DNA of 64,000 nucleotides, taken from contig JAKUCV010001739.1 of the NCBI GenBank assembly GCA_028386065.3, positions 1 through 64,000 of the forward strand. Reading direction: 5' to 3'. The notes beneath the pieces are model-generated. The model did not search any database. It saw nothing but the letters and a program-made list of their open reading frames with translations, and had not been told where the DNA came from. Within the stretch, counting starts at the first letter, position 1, and each line of letters begins with the position of its first letter. Both the position numbers and the translations under genes were made by a program. Below, piece by piece: positions 45,464 to 57,531 of the stretch. Source of the DNA: Turnera subulata. Its lineage: Eukaryota > Streptophyta > Magnoliopsida > Malpighiales > Passifloraceae.

Positions 45464-47306
45464 TGTTAGTGTAATGCCCAAAAGCCAATCATTGGATGAT
45501 TATATAGTCATGTATATTTATTAAGGTTTTATTCCAATAAATATATTTATCAGTGATAAATGCTTGCATATATTTATAACCTAAGAATATTTTATATTCT
45601 TAAATTATCCCTAGTCGATTATTATTATGGATGGGTTGTAATAATAAATTAAGACAAGCGTATGTTGAGAATTATATGAGATATGAATTCTACATACGGG
45701 TACAAGTTAGAGAACTTGTAGTCTGGACTGACCCGACATAAGAACACTACATGGACTGTTATATATATGTTGTCATTAGTGGTTCTTATATGTACTATCC
45801 TTAGACCTGAGATCATCATGGTTCCCAATATATGAGTCGTGTACTTTGACATTACTCTTAGTTACCCATAACTGAATAAACCTTAGAATAATTGTTGGGT
45901 ACATGATATAATGTGTAGTGGGTTTTGTATGATCAAGATGGAATTCGTCCAACCCTTATAACGGGTATATTATCAGTTGGGCCTCTTGATAGAGTTAAAC
46001 TGTAAATGCATGGCCATGCTCAGATTAAGTGATATAGGGATATCATTTGTATCTGTTTTACACAGTTAACTTAGGGATCAAGAAAACTCAGATTAAACAT
46101 ATACGAGAATGACTTATTCCATGTCTCGTGTTTGATCTTGACAATATGATGAAAGGATAATGACATTTTTCCGAGGCATAATGAATCAGTACTGATCTGG
46201 TCACTTGGGTAGCAATGATGTGTTGCTAGACACTGCTCATTGTTTATAATTATAAATGAGAGTTTATAATTATTGCCAACGTGATTAGTTCCTATAGGGT
46301 CACACACTTAGAACTGTTGATTCGAGCCAGTGGTTAGACCATGGTTGGACCATGGTTCGACCAGGTTATTGAGCTAGTAGTTGGACCATGGTTGGACCAG
46401 GTCATTTGGGTTGATTGGTTTAGTAGTTACAGAATTATTGAACCTGAATTATTGTCCAAAAGGCATGAAAGGATGTGTTCTTTTATATATATGTTGATAT
46501 ATACTCCCTTCGTTTCTTTTTAATTGTCGTTCTAGCAATTGATATTTGTTTCAAATTAATTGACGTTTTGCTATATCCAATGCATGTTAGATTTCTTTTT
46601 CCTTATATACCCCCTAGGGATAGGACCTACTAGATAGGATAGTCTTTGATAGGTTAGCAAAGTTATCTTAAATAAATAATTAATGAAAGGGTTAATTTAG
46701 TCTCTTTATCACAAGTTTTACTAGAATCAAAGTTAATGAGTGGTTTCTTAATCTTTGTGCCACAACCTTAAACGTTAATTAATTTGAAATAAAGGGAGTA
46801 TATGATTGAGTTAGTGGAGATATGATCATGTTGATGATTGTGACTAAAGTATAGATAATGGAAAACCCAATCATGCATGATAAGACGTATGTATGATTAG
46901 GTTGGCCATTTCTATATTAACTAAAATTGATATGTATATGTGATATATATGAAAGAGAGTTGAATATAGACTTAACACACTCACTTCATACTTGAAAAAA
47001 ACACATCAAATACTCTAGGCTCTCTCTCTCGGAATTCTGCAGCTAGCATTGCGGCTCGAGAGTGCTCGGGTTAGTGATCGTGTGACGGTTGCTAGCAGTC
47101 ATTGAAGGTTCGTGTGGATACCGTAGAGGAGTCAGATTTCTGTCCGGTTCTTGCTGATTTGGATCATCAGTTGAGTGGAAGATCTCAACCAAACCAGGTA
47201 TGAAATTTTTGTTATTTGGTTTACCCCGTTTCACATGGATCCTCCATTAGTTTCGGGTTTTCTGCTGCACATATTGTCTCTTTGTTTGCATACCCGGTTA
47301 CTTACA
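45464..47306 (+). mobile_element. 5' LTR of D
   Basis: It is 1843 bases, TGTTAGTGTAATGCCC to CTTACA. It includes CCATGGTTGGACCATGGTT repeats near 46335-46410 and the MITE at 46504-46798. Without the MITE it is about the size of the 1531-base LTR of the other copia element. Confidence 0.95.
46504..46798. mobile_element. Stowaway-like MITE in 5' LTR of D
   Basis: 295 bases with ends CTCCCTTCGTTTC and GAAATAAAGGGAG, flanked by TA on both sides. This matches the Stowaway (Tc1/mariner) terminal consensus CTCCCTCCGT and TA target. AT-rich, no frame. Confidence 0.88.
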
Positions 47307-47594
47307 GTGGTAGCGGAGCCTCTTGTGAAACACTAAACCGAATAAGTTGTTTATATGTATGATATGCTATATGTGATATGGCTTGATCATGATTGTATAA
47401 GCAACATAACTTGATCATAGTTTATTATGCTTATGTTGATAGTATGCTTAAACTAGATCATTATGATTCTCATATATGTGATATCTTGAAGTTGGTTCTG
47501 TCAAAGGTGTTTGACAGCAAGTACTTGATTGGTATATGATAGCAATCAATTTGTACTTCTGGCAGAAAGTCGAATGAGTTCGGTAAAAGGGCAT

Positions 47595-47954
47595 AACATC
47601 GATGTTTATGGGTAAACATCGATGTTCTCTTCGGCCGACAGGACACAACATTGATGTTTAATGGCAAACATCGATGTTCTCTTGACCGATTGCATTTCAA
47701 GAAGTTTTTGCAGAAACACTGTGCAAACACTAATGTTCACTGTTCAAACATCGATGTTTAAGATGTAAACATCGATGTTCTGAGCATTCGGCCAATTATT
47801 TGGAATTCCAGAAACTGCAAACATCGATGTTTAAGTGTCAATATCGATGTTCTGGAATTCAAAAACTTCAAACATCAATGTTTAAGTCTCAACATCGATG
47901 TTCTGAGGATTTGCCAACCCTAATCATCGATGTTCAAGTGTCAACATCGATGTT
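47595..47954. repeat. ACATCGATGT palindrome array 4, in leader of D
   Basis: Palindromes start at 47595/47615, 47647/47667, 47726/47747/47768, 47820/47840, 47871/47891 and 47923/47943. Intervals inside groups are 20-21 and group-to-group distances are mostly 51-52, as in array 3. Some copies have one or two substitutions. Confidence 0.93.
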
Positions 47955-48150
47955 CTGAAGGTTCTGCCAATTAGTTCGATGTTTTGCATGCTAGATAACA
48001 TGTTCTTATGATCTTAATGATATATGAACAACTTGTTGATTGCTTGTTAACATGTTTATCCTTTTATAATCATGTCACATAGCTTGGTGTGTTGATTATA
48101 AATGATTGTATATGCGATATATGATCACATGCATGTTATGTATGGAATGA

Positions 48151-48340
48151 GCACTCATCTTTGCTTAGATCAACACTTGGTAGGTTTGCCAAAGCAAAGT
48201 GCCAATGTTTATCCTAGCAAGATGCTAAATATTAAGTTACTCATGTGTTGCCTTCCATTGATAAGCACTCATCTATGCTTCGATCAACACTTGGTAGGTT
48301 TGCCAAAGCAAAGTGCCAATGTTTATCATAGCAAGGTACG
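48151..48340. repeat. 114-bp tandem duplication in leader of D
   Basis: GCACTCATCT begins copies at about 48151 and 48265. The shared part runs through TTGGTAGGTTTGCCAAAGCA and beyond. Confidence 0.88.
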
Positions 48341-48677
48341 ATGGGATAATTGTAATATCCAAATTGTTGTTGTGGGTTGAACTTAACTAAGTCATCTCAA
48401 TAGGATTGGGGACTTAGAGGCAAAGAGTTGAGATAAGTCTATGAGATAGACAAGAACAAGAGTTGTTCACTCAACTATCCAAGAGTTACATGAGATGTAA
48501 TTGACAAAGAGTTGTCTACCTAAATAACTATGATATAAGCGATGTAATGAAATATGGATCTTGGCCCACTCATTATCATCTTGATTTATATAGTGGGAGT
48601 ATCATTTAATAAAATTCCTTGCTAAATGATTGTATACATGACTCTGATTTGTGTGAATTGATCATTGTAGAATTATC

Positions 48678-49118
48678 ATGGCACAAAACACAAGTACTAT
48701 GTCACTGCAATCAGTCCTTGAGAAGGAAAAACTGAATGGGAATAATTTCCTTAAGTGGCATCGCAATTTGAGGATAGTCCTCAAGTAAGAAAAGAAGTTG
48801 TATGTCCTTGAGGGGCCTGTTCCTGTTGAACCGGCACCTAATGCTCCTAGGGCGGAAAGAGAAGCTTACAAGAAGCATGCTAATGAAGCATTGGATGTTG
48901 CTTGCCTTATGCTTATCGCCATGGACTTTGAGCTTCAGAAGCAACATGAGAACTTGGGTGCTTTCGATATGTTCGAACACCTGAAAATACTCTTGAAGAG
49001 CAAGCCAGACATGAAAGGTATGAGACCTCAAAGGCATTATTCTAATGCAAGATGGCTGAGTCATCACCTGTCAGACCTCATGTGCTCGAAATGATTAGAT
49101 ACATTTAGAGCCTTGAGG
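48678..49118 (+). pseudogene. Copia D gag N-part
   Basis: ATG at 48678 starts MAQNTSTMSLQSVLEKEKLN. TAA at 48786-48788 replaces the Gln seen at the same place in the other copia element (VLKQEKK). The frame then continues LYVLEGPVPVEPAPNAPRAE and is scrambled after about 49000. Confidence 0.92.
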
Positions 49119-49120
49119 GG

Positions 49121-49606
49121 TTGGGTTTTCCTTTGCAAAGAGAGTTGGCCTTTGATCTAGTCCTGCAATTGTTGCGAGATAGTTATAGTCAATTTGTCAT
49201 GAATTTCAACATGAATCATCTTGACAAATCTTTGTCTGAGTTGCTTAACATGTTGGGAACAGTTAAGCAACAGATGAAGGCTAATAAATCCAACAACATT
49301 TTGATGGTTGGAAATGGCAAAGGAAAGGGAAAAGCCAAGTTTAGCAAGAAGAAGAAATGTGCCAAAAAGTTTGGTTCATGTGCACCCAAAGGTGGTGTTG
49401 CAAAGGAAGGACAATGTTTCCATTGCAAGAAACCTGGCCATTGGAAGCGTAACTGCCCTGTTTACCTTGAAGAGGTGAAGAAACAGAAGGGAAGTAAGAC
49501 TTCCGCTTCAGGTATTCTTGTTATAGAAGCTAATATTTCTATCTTTGCATCATGGGTATTAGATACCGGATGTGGTTCTCACATTTGTGTAATGTGCAGG
49601 ATCTGA
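49121..49606 (+). pseudogene. Copia D gag C-part, zinc knuckle and protease start
   Basis: It contains PDSY-type gag tail (RDSYSQFVMNFNMNHLDKSL), a lysine-rich stretch, the CCHC knuckle CFHCKKPGHWKRNC and the protease active site WVLDTGCGSHIC. It then ends at a frameshift near 49590. The next frame resumes at about 49585. Confidence 0.93.
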
Positions 49607-50895
49607 GAAAGATTAGAAGATTAGCAAAGGGTGAAGTGGACCTACATGTTAGAAATGGAGCAAGAGTTGCTGCATTAGCCGTAGGGACTTATTATCCATC
49701 TTTACCGAGTGGTTTGGTTTTGGAACTTGATGATTGTTATTATGTACCTACTATAAGCAGGAATTTGATTTCTGTCTCTTGTCTGGACAAGAAGGGTTTT
49801 TCATTCATAATAAAGAACAACTGTTGTTCTATTTATTTGAATGATATTTATTATGGTGGTGCAGATTTAAGGAATAGTTTGTACGTTCTAAACCGAGAAA
49901 CCCCAGTCTATAACATTAATTCGAAGAAGCTTACATTAAACGATTCTAATACGACCTATCTCTGGCATTGTCGTTTGGGCCATATAAACGAGACTCGTAT
50001 TTCTAAACTCCATAAGGATGGGCTTTTAGACTCATTTGATTTTGAATCATATGAGACATGTGAGTCATGTTTATTGGGCAAAATAACGAAGGCTCCTTTT
50101 GCCGGTAAAGGTGAAAGGGCTTCAGACTTGTTAGGCCTTATACATTCTGATGTATGTGGGCCTATGTCAACACAGGTTAGAGGTGGATTTCAGTACTTCA
50201 TTACATTTACTGATGATTATAGTAGATATGGCTATGTGTATCTTATGAAGCACAAGTCTGAATCCTTTGAAATGTTCAAAGAATTCAAGAATGAAATACA
50301 GAATCAACTTGGTAAGAGTATTAAAATGCTTCGATCTGATCGAGGAGGTGAATACTTAGACCGAGAATTTCTTGATCATCTAAAGGAATGTGGTATAGTA
50401 TCACAACTTACTCCACCAGGTACACCTCAATGGAATGGTGTATCTGAAAGGAGAAATAGAACTCTGTTAGACATGGTTCGTTCTATGATGAGTCAAGCTG
50501 ACATTTCTTCTTCATTTTGGGGACATGCTTTATTGATTGCTGCCTTTACACTTAACCGTGTTCCATCTAAATCGATTGAAAAGACACCACATGAGATGTG
50601 GACTGGGAAACGTCTCAATTTGTCTTTTATGAAGATTTGGGGTTGTGAGGCTTACGTAAGACGTCAAGCATCAGACAAACTCGGCCCTAAATCTGACAAG
50701 TGCCTTTTTGTTGGATATCCTAAAGAAACTAAAGGATATTATTTCTATAGTCCCACAGAGCAAAAAATATTTGTTGCTCGTACTTCAATTTTTCTAGAAA
50801 GAGAATTTATTTCTAGAGAGATCAGTGGGAGAAAAATAGAACTCGAAGAAGTTCGAGTACAACAAGAAGCTATAGAGGATGAGATGGAACAATGA
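49552..50895 (+). pseudogene. Copia D integrase
   Basis: The longest intact piece of D. It has the protease tail (NGARVAALAVGTY), the HHCC module (YLWHCRLGHINETRISKLH, CESCLLGK), and the integrase triad with Asp in SDVCGPM, Asp in LRSDRGGEYL and Glu in NGVSERRNRTL, 35 residues after the second Asp. Then come the KCLFVGYPKETKGYYFY box and the linker. The catalytic triad is complete. It ends at a TGA at 50893-50895. Confidence 0.94.
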
Positions 50896-50913
50896 CAGGA
50901 ACCACAAGATGTT

Positions 50914-51339
50914 GTGGGTAAAAATCCTGTATCTGTAACACATGGACCATGTAGGTCTGATAGGACTCGGTATGAGCCTGAGAGATATGGATTTCTTTTG
51001 ACTCATACTGGAGACGTGATGCTCATAGATGAAGATGAGCCCACTTCCTATCAGCAGGCAATTACGGGTCCAGACTCTAAGAAGTGGCTAGAAGCCATGA
51101 ATTCTGAGATGGAATCCATGTATAAAAACAAGGTGTGCACCTTGGTTGATCCACCTGAAGGGGTAAAACCCATTGGGTGCAAGTGGGTTTATAAGAAGAA
51201 GACCGACATGGATGGTAATGTGATTACCTTTAAAGGGCAATTGGTTGCTAAAGGTTTCAAACAAGTTCATGGTATTGACTATGATGAAACTTTTTCGCCA
51301 GTGCCATGGTTAAATCCATCCGAATTCTATTGGCTATAG
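50914..51339 (+). pseudogene. Copia D reverse transcriptase N-part
   Basis: It encodes WLEAMNSEMESMYKNKV, GCKWVYKKKTDMDGNVITF and QLVAKGFKQVHGIDYDETFS. One base is lost near 51300 and the frame changes before the DVKTAF motif, which continues in another frame as MDVETAFINGNL. Confidence 0.92.
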
Positions 51340-52616
51340 CTGCATATCATGATTATGAGATATGGAAGATGGATGTCGAAACCGCTTTCATTAATGGAAA
51401 TCTTTTAGAGGATGTGTACATGACACAACCTGAAGGTTTTGTCACTCCAGATAATGCTAATAAGGTATGAAAATTGCAAAGATCCATATATGGATTAAAG
51501 CAAGCTTCTAGGAGTTGGAATGTTTGTTTTGATGAAGTAATCAAATAGTTTGGTTTCATTAAGAACGAAGATGAGCCATGTGTTTACAAAAATGTTAGTG
51601 GGAGCACTATCGTTTTCTTGTTGTTGTATGTTGACAACATTCTACTCATTGGGAATGATATTCCAACACTACAGTCTGTAAAGACTTGTTTAGGAAAGAA
51701 TTTCTCAATGAAGGACTTAGGAGAAACTGCCTACGTGCTAGGTATAAAGATCTATAGAGATAGATCCAAAAGGCTTCTTGGCCTAAGTCAAAGTACGTAT
51801 ATTGACAAGGTGCTTAAACGGTTTAGCATGCAAGACACCAAGAATGGTTTCTTGCCCATGTCACATGGCATAACTCTCTCAAAGAATCAATTACCTAGTA
51901 CATCTAAGGAGAGAGAACAAATGAGTAAGATCCCTTATGTGTCAGCAATAGGATCTATCATGTATGCCATGCTATGTACTCGACCAAATGTCGCATATGC
52001 ATTAAGTGTCACAAGCAGATATCAATCTGATCCCGGTGAAGGTCACTGGACAGCGGTTAAGAACATCCTTAAGCACTTGAGAAAAACTAAGGATGCATTC
52101 CTTGTATACTGAAGCGTTGATGAGCTTGTTGTAAAGGGTTACTCAGATGCTAGTTTCCAAACTGACAGGGATGACTTTACATCGCAGTCAGGTTAAGTGT
52201 TTTGTCTTGGAGGTGGTGCTGTTTGCTGGAAGAGTTCAAACAAAAAGACAGTTGCCGATTCTACTACTGAGGATGAATATATAGCTGCCTCTGATGCAGC
52301 GAAAGAGACTGTTTAGATTAAGAAGTTCGTAACTGAACTTGGGGTGGTTCTGAGCATTGACAGTCCGACTGAGCTCTATTGTGACAACAATGGAGCAATC
52401 GCACAGGCTCATGAACCTAGATACTACCAAAGATCCAAACATATACTCCGACGCTACCATCTTATTAGAGAGAACATTGGCAGAGGCGATGTGAGGCTGT
52501 GCAAAGTTCCTTCTGAGAACAATGTAGCAGATCCATTAACTAAGCCACACACACAGCAGAAGCATGATGGTCATGCTACATCCGTTGGTAATAGATACAT
52601 GGATGATTGGCTTTAG
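51340..52616 (+). pseudogene. Copia D RT C-part (YVDN) and RNase H
   Basis: After stops near 51468 and 51546, the frame from 51618 encodes LLYVDNILLIGND. The second catalytic Asp of YVDD is Asn (AAC at 51636-51638), so the enzyme would be inactive. RNase H follows, with stops at about 52110, 52195 and 52315, the ELYCDNNGAIAQ region and the terminal ENNVADPLTKP box. The stop is at 52614-52616, just before the polypurine tract. Confidence 0.92.
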
Positions 52617-53459
52617 TGCAAGTGGGAGATTGTTAGTGTAATGCCCAAAAGCCAATCATTGGATGACTATATAGTCATGTATATTTATTAAGGTTTTATT
52701 CTAATAAATATGTTTATCAGTGATAAATGCTTGCACATATTTATAACCTAAGAATATTTTATATTCTTAAATTTTTCCTAGTTGATTATTATTATGGATG
52801 GGTTGTAATAGTAAATTAAGACTAGCGTATGTTGAGAATTATATGAGATATGAATTCTACATACGGGTACAAGTTAGAGAACTTGTAGTCTGGACTGACC
52901 CGACATAAGAACACTACATGGACTGTTATATATATGTTGTCATTAGTGGTTCTTATATGTACTATCTTTAGACCTGAGATCATCAAGGTTCCCAACATAT
53001 GAGTCGTGTACTTTGACATTACTCTTAGTTACCCGTAACTGAGTAGACCTTAGAGTAATTGTTGGGTACATGATATAATGTATAGTGGGTTTTGTATGAT
53101 CAAGATGGAATTCGTACAACCCTTATAACGGGTATATTATCAGTTGGGCCTCTTGATATAGTTGAACAATAAATGCATGGCCATGCTCAGACTAAGTGAT
53201 ATGGAGATAATGTGATGAAAGGATAATGACATTTTTCCGAGGGATAATGAATCAGTATTGATCTGGTCACTTGGGTAACAATGATGTGTTGCTAGACACT
53301 GCTTATTGTTTATAATTATAAATAAGAGTTTATAATTATTGCCAACGTGATTAGTGCCTACAGGGTCACACACTGAGAACTGTTGATTCGAGCCAGTGGT
53401 TAGACCATGGTTGGACCAGGTTATTGAGCTAGTAGTTAGACCATGGTTGGACCATGGTT

Positions 53460-56400
53460 TGAAACACCCGAGTCCCAATTTTACAAATAAAATACTTATT
53501 CAAAGGAATTTACCAAAATGCCCCTGAAACCCGGAACACGAAATCCAATACCAAAACATTATCTTAGATTCTTAATAAACCGAGATGTCATAAAGAACAA
53601 AACAAACCGGCTTACAAAGCCATAAGTCGACCCGGCATCCTGCCGAAACATCATCAAATATCAAATCCCGGCATCCTGTCGATAAGGTAATCAAAATCAA
53701 TAATGACTTCTCAACAAAATCCAATTGCAGCGGAAGAAATAATCAAAGTAAAAACAAGAGAAATAAAATGATATGCATGTCGACTCTATGGATCCAACCG
53801 GGAGATGAAGCACAACTACCTACTGGAATATCCACGTCCGTACTCCGAAAAGGGAAGAAAGAAACTGCACGCTATCTAAAAGTCTGAAAAAACAACGGTG
53901 GCGATTATGTGAGTCGCCTACTCAGTGAGCAGTATAAATCTAGTTATGTAGGTGTGCAAAGCAAGTTCAAAAGGAAAGAAGAGAAACAAACACAAGTAAG
54001 AAAACTCACAATAACCAGTACTAACATGCCAACCACATAAAACAAACAGTTTATATTCTCCATCTGTTGTGTGTTGAGTTTTTCTTATTGTATTTATTAT
54101 TCAGGGCCCCCTACTGTGTGCGTAGAGCTCGGTCCCGTCTCATGAGACAACCAGGCATAAGCCCAATAAAACCAGGCACGAAGCCCAACATATCCATAGA
54201 GAGAGAGAGACAGAGAGAAAGAGGGAGGTAGAACCGGTCATCACAGACCCATATGCTAAACCGCATATACCATGCTATCTCGCATGCAAACCCGAGGGGT
54301 ATCACTTCCCGCTCGAACCAACTGGTCATCAGCACACAGTAGCCTATCTTCTACTATACATTATTCTTATTCATAAATTATGAGTTCATGTGTGCCAAAA
54401 GTTGTGATTTAACAGGGTTGTGTGAATTATCAACTCAATCAAGTATCCGGGTCTGCGACCCACAACACATCACACAATTCACCCAAAATCACTCCACATG
54501 TTATATTCCATACAATCTAAAAGTCATGCTCATCCAGCAAATAGTAACACATAGGCACACAATACGGATCACAACATGTTAGCAAACAGGGCATGCAACT
54601 CAAACAGACCAATCTAACAAGCTCATGCATACAAACATAAACAGACATATAAAGTCACTTCAACGACGGTTATCCTGTGGAGCTTTCCCCAAAACAGATC
54701 CTCCAGCTCCTGAGGTATTACCCGTGCCTAAATACCGACACACACAAATATTACAAAACAATTTCAACCAAACCGTGCATGCATGATAACTAAATGTTCA
54801 ACTGAATAGAACCTGACCCAATCTACCCGGTTAAGTAATTTCAGGGTCTAAGCCCAAAAGGTAACACCAAAGAGATCGGAACCTAAGATGCTCCGGGCTT
54901 AAGCCCAATAAAGTCCATGGATAACTCCCGGGCCTATGGCCCATTCATTATGTCCTTAACGAGTTCCCGGGCCCTAAGCCCATCTAAGTCCAAAACCGAA
55001 TCCCGGGCCTAAAGCCCATTATGAAGTTGGGCTTAAAACCCGTTACCCAAGTCCAAAGGTCGTCCATTTAAGTCATTGGGCCTCAAGCCCATATCATAAG
55101 GTCCATCAAAGTCTCAAGTTCTTTTAGGTCAGTTAGTTGGGCGTGGGCCCGGTTTTTCCTAAATTCCATTCTAAGGTCATTCCCGAGCCCAAGTGTTCCA
55201 AGCCTATAGTTCTACCCGTGTCAGTCAATTCCCGGCTACACACACTCACATCCCAGCACACGGTATTCCACTAAATATCTTAAATTCCCGATACAACAAT
55301 TATACCTACGTTAATTAGTACATGCCATGAATGAGATTAAAAACATAACAAAGAAAAGATACCCTCAAGCCGGAAATATTCAGCCCTCACCGGAAAATTC
55401 CCGAGTCTCGCCGGAAAATTCCCGAGCCTTCGCCGGAAAAATCCCGAGCCTCGCCAGAAAATCCTCAACAACACCAAAACGATTTTGCCAATCCCAAAAC
55501 AACCAAATCAACAACAACCAAAAGAACAACACCACCACCTACATATCATCACATCATTTAGCAAAAGAATTGGAAGGTAGATCCTTACCCAAAAACTTGT
55601 TGCCAACACCGAACCTATCCAGCAACTCCAAATCCGAGTCAGTATTCACGCAGACACAGGATGTAAACCTTCACTGCCCAGAAAGAACCTGCGAACGCCG
55701 GTTCTGTGCAGCCACTGCCCACTGCCGTCCGAGACAACAACACCGCCACACGCACAGCCTGCCAGAACCATCACAACCACAGCACGCCGGCGACGACCAA
55801 CGACGCACGCACACGCACGACCCACCCACGCACCATCCACCACCGAAACCCAAATCGAAACCAACCCCAAAAAAAAAAACAAAAGGAAAACAACAACAAC
55901 ATCAACCCACAAGCCGAGATGGAGGAGAAGCGAAAGCAAAGGAGGGTCAGACTTACCGGCAACGCGAGGAAGACAGGAGCGATTCCCGTCCACGCACAGT
56001 GCTCCTCGTCGTGCACGGCCTGACCACTTCTCGGTCCCCTCTGCAACTCGTGGTGGTGGCGACAGCGACCTGAGGGGAAGGAAAGATGACGGGGCGTGGA
56101 GGACAGGGGGTCGAGGTGTAGACGAAAACGAGAGGGGGAGAGAGAGAGAGAGAGAGAGAGAGAGGCTGAGGGGGGGTCGGCGGCGGTTGGAAGAGAAAAG
56201 AATGAAGGAAGTGAAAAGAAAGAAAAGAGGAGAAGAGAAAAGAGATGGGTTAGGGCTTGACCAGCCCGAGCTCAAAACGACGCCGTTTTGAGCTTGGGCG
56301 TGGTCAACCCGCCCTAAGTCAAACCCTGGTTCTATCTTTCTTTCTTTTTTTTTTTTGTAAGACTCCAAAACGACGTAGTTTTACTAAAACTACATCAAAG

Positions 56401-56608
56401 TTTAATTCCCAACTCCGAAACCCGATTTAACTCCAACGAAAACCAAACCCGACGTACTAACCACTTAATACAGAAATAACCAAGGTAAAATAATTTATTT
56501 CCTAGTCCAAAAATCCAGAAATTCCTCAAGGGCAAAATTGGAATAAATAAATAAATAAAAAATTCCGAAAATTCCATAAATCAAATTATGAAAATCCGGA
56601 GCGTTACA
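53460..56608 (-). mobile_element. Solo LTR of family B
   Basis: A single 3149-base LTR, TGAAACACCCGAGTCCC to GAGCGTTACA, with the target duplication TGGTT (53455-53459 and 56609-56613) and no interior. It is a product of LTR-LTR recombination. It contains four CGCCGGAAAATTCCCGAGCC-type repeats (55387-55465) and a CAAAACGACGCCGTTTTGAG palindrome near 56274. Frames at 55327-56368 are not genes. Confidence 0.95.
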
Positions 56609-56723
56609 TGGTTGGACCGGGTCGTTTGGGTTGATTGGTTTAGTAGTTACAAAATTATTGAACCTGAATTATTGTCCAAAAGGCATGAAAGGATGTGTTG
56701 TTTTATATATATGTTGATATATA

Positions 56724-57017
56724 CTCCCTCCGTTTCTTTTTAATTGTCGTTCTAGCAATTGATATTTGTTTCAAATTAATTGACGTTTTGCTATATCCAA
56801 TGCATGTTAGATTTCTTTTTCCTTATATACCCCCTAGGGATAGGACCTACTAGATAGGATAGTCATTGATGGTTAGCAAAGTTATCTTAAATAAATAATT
56901 AATGAAAGGGTTAATTTAGTCTCTTTATCACAAGTTTTACTAGAATCAAAGTTAATGAGTGGTTTCTTAATCTTTATGCCACAACCTTAAATGTCAATTA
57001 ATTTGAAATGGAGGGAG
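56724..57017. mobile_element. Stowaway-like MITE in 3' LTR of D
   Basis: 294 bases, ends CTCCCTCCGTTTC and GAAATGGAGGGAG, TA on both sides. It is the LTR-copied partner of 46504-46798 and shows that the MITE was already in the LTR before D transposed. Confidence 0.92.
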
Positions 57018-57531
57018 TATATGATTGAGTTAGTGGAGACATGATCATGTTGATGATTGTGACTAAAGTATAGATAACGGAAAACACAATCATGCATGAT
57101 AAGACGTATGTATGATTAGGTTGGCCATTTCTATATTAACTAACATTGATATGTATATGTGATATATATGAAAGAGAGTTGAATATAGATTTAACACACT
57201 CACTTCATACTTGAAAAAAAACACATCAAATACTCTAGGCTCTCTCTCTCGGAATTCTGCAGCTAGTACTGCGGCTCGAGAGTGCTCGGGTTAGTGATCG
57301 TGTGACGGTTGCTAGCAGTCATCGAAGGTTCGTGCGGATACCGTAGAGGAGTCAGATTTCTGTCCGGTTCTTGCTGATTTGGATCATCAGTTGAGTGGAA
57401 GATCTCAACCAAACCAGGTATGAAATTTTTGTTATTCGGTTTATCCCGGTTCACATGGATCCTCCATTAGTTCCGGGTTTTCCGCTGCGCATATTGTCTC
57501 TTTGTTTGCATACCCGGTTACTTACATATCT

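Larger units (their letters stand above)
47307..48677 (+). other. Untranslated leader of D
   Basis: It holds the primer-binding site, the palindrome array (47595-47954) and a 114-bp tandem duplication from about 48151. No coding frame before the gag ATG at 48678. Confidence 0.8.
45464..57526 (+). mobile_element. Ty1/copia element D with nested solo LTR
   Basis: The 5' LTR (45464-47306) and interrupted 3' LTR (52631-57526) are flanked by TATCT (45459-45463 and 57527-57531). The primer-binding site TGGTAGCGGAGCC is at 47308-47320, and the polypurine tract AGTGGGAGAT is just before 52631. It belongs to the same copia family as 33310-41841, but its LTRs carry an extra MITE. The coding region has many stops and frameshifts. 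Confidence 0.96.
52631..57526 (+). mobile_element. 3' LTR of D, interrupted by solo LTR
   Basis: LTR segments are 52631-53459 and 56609-57526. They match 45464-47306 in order, ending CGGTTACTTACA before the TATCT duplication. About 60 bases near 53210 are deleted relative to the 5' LTR. Confidence 0.95.
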
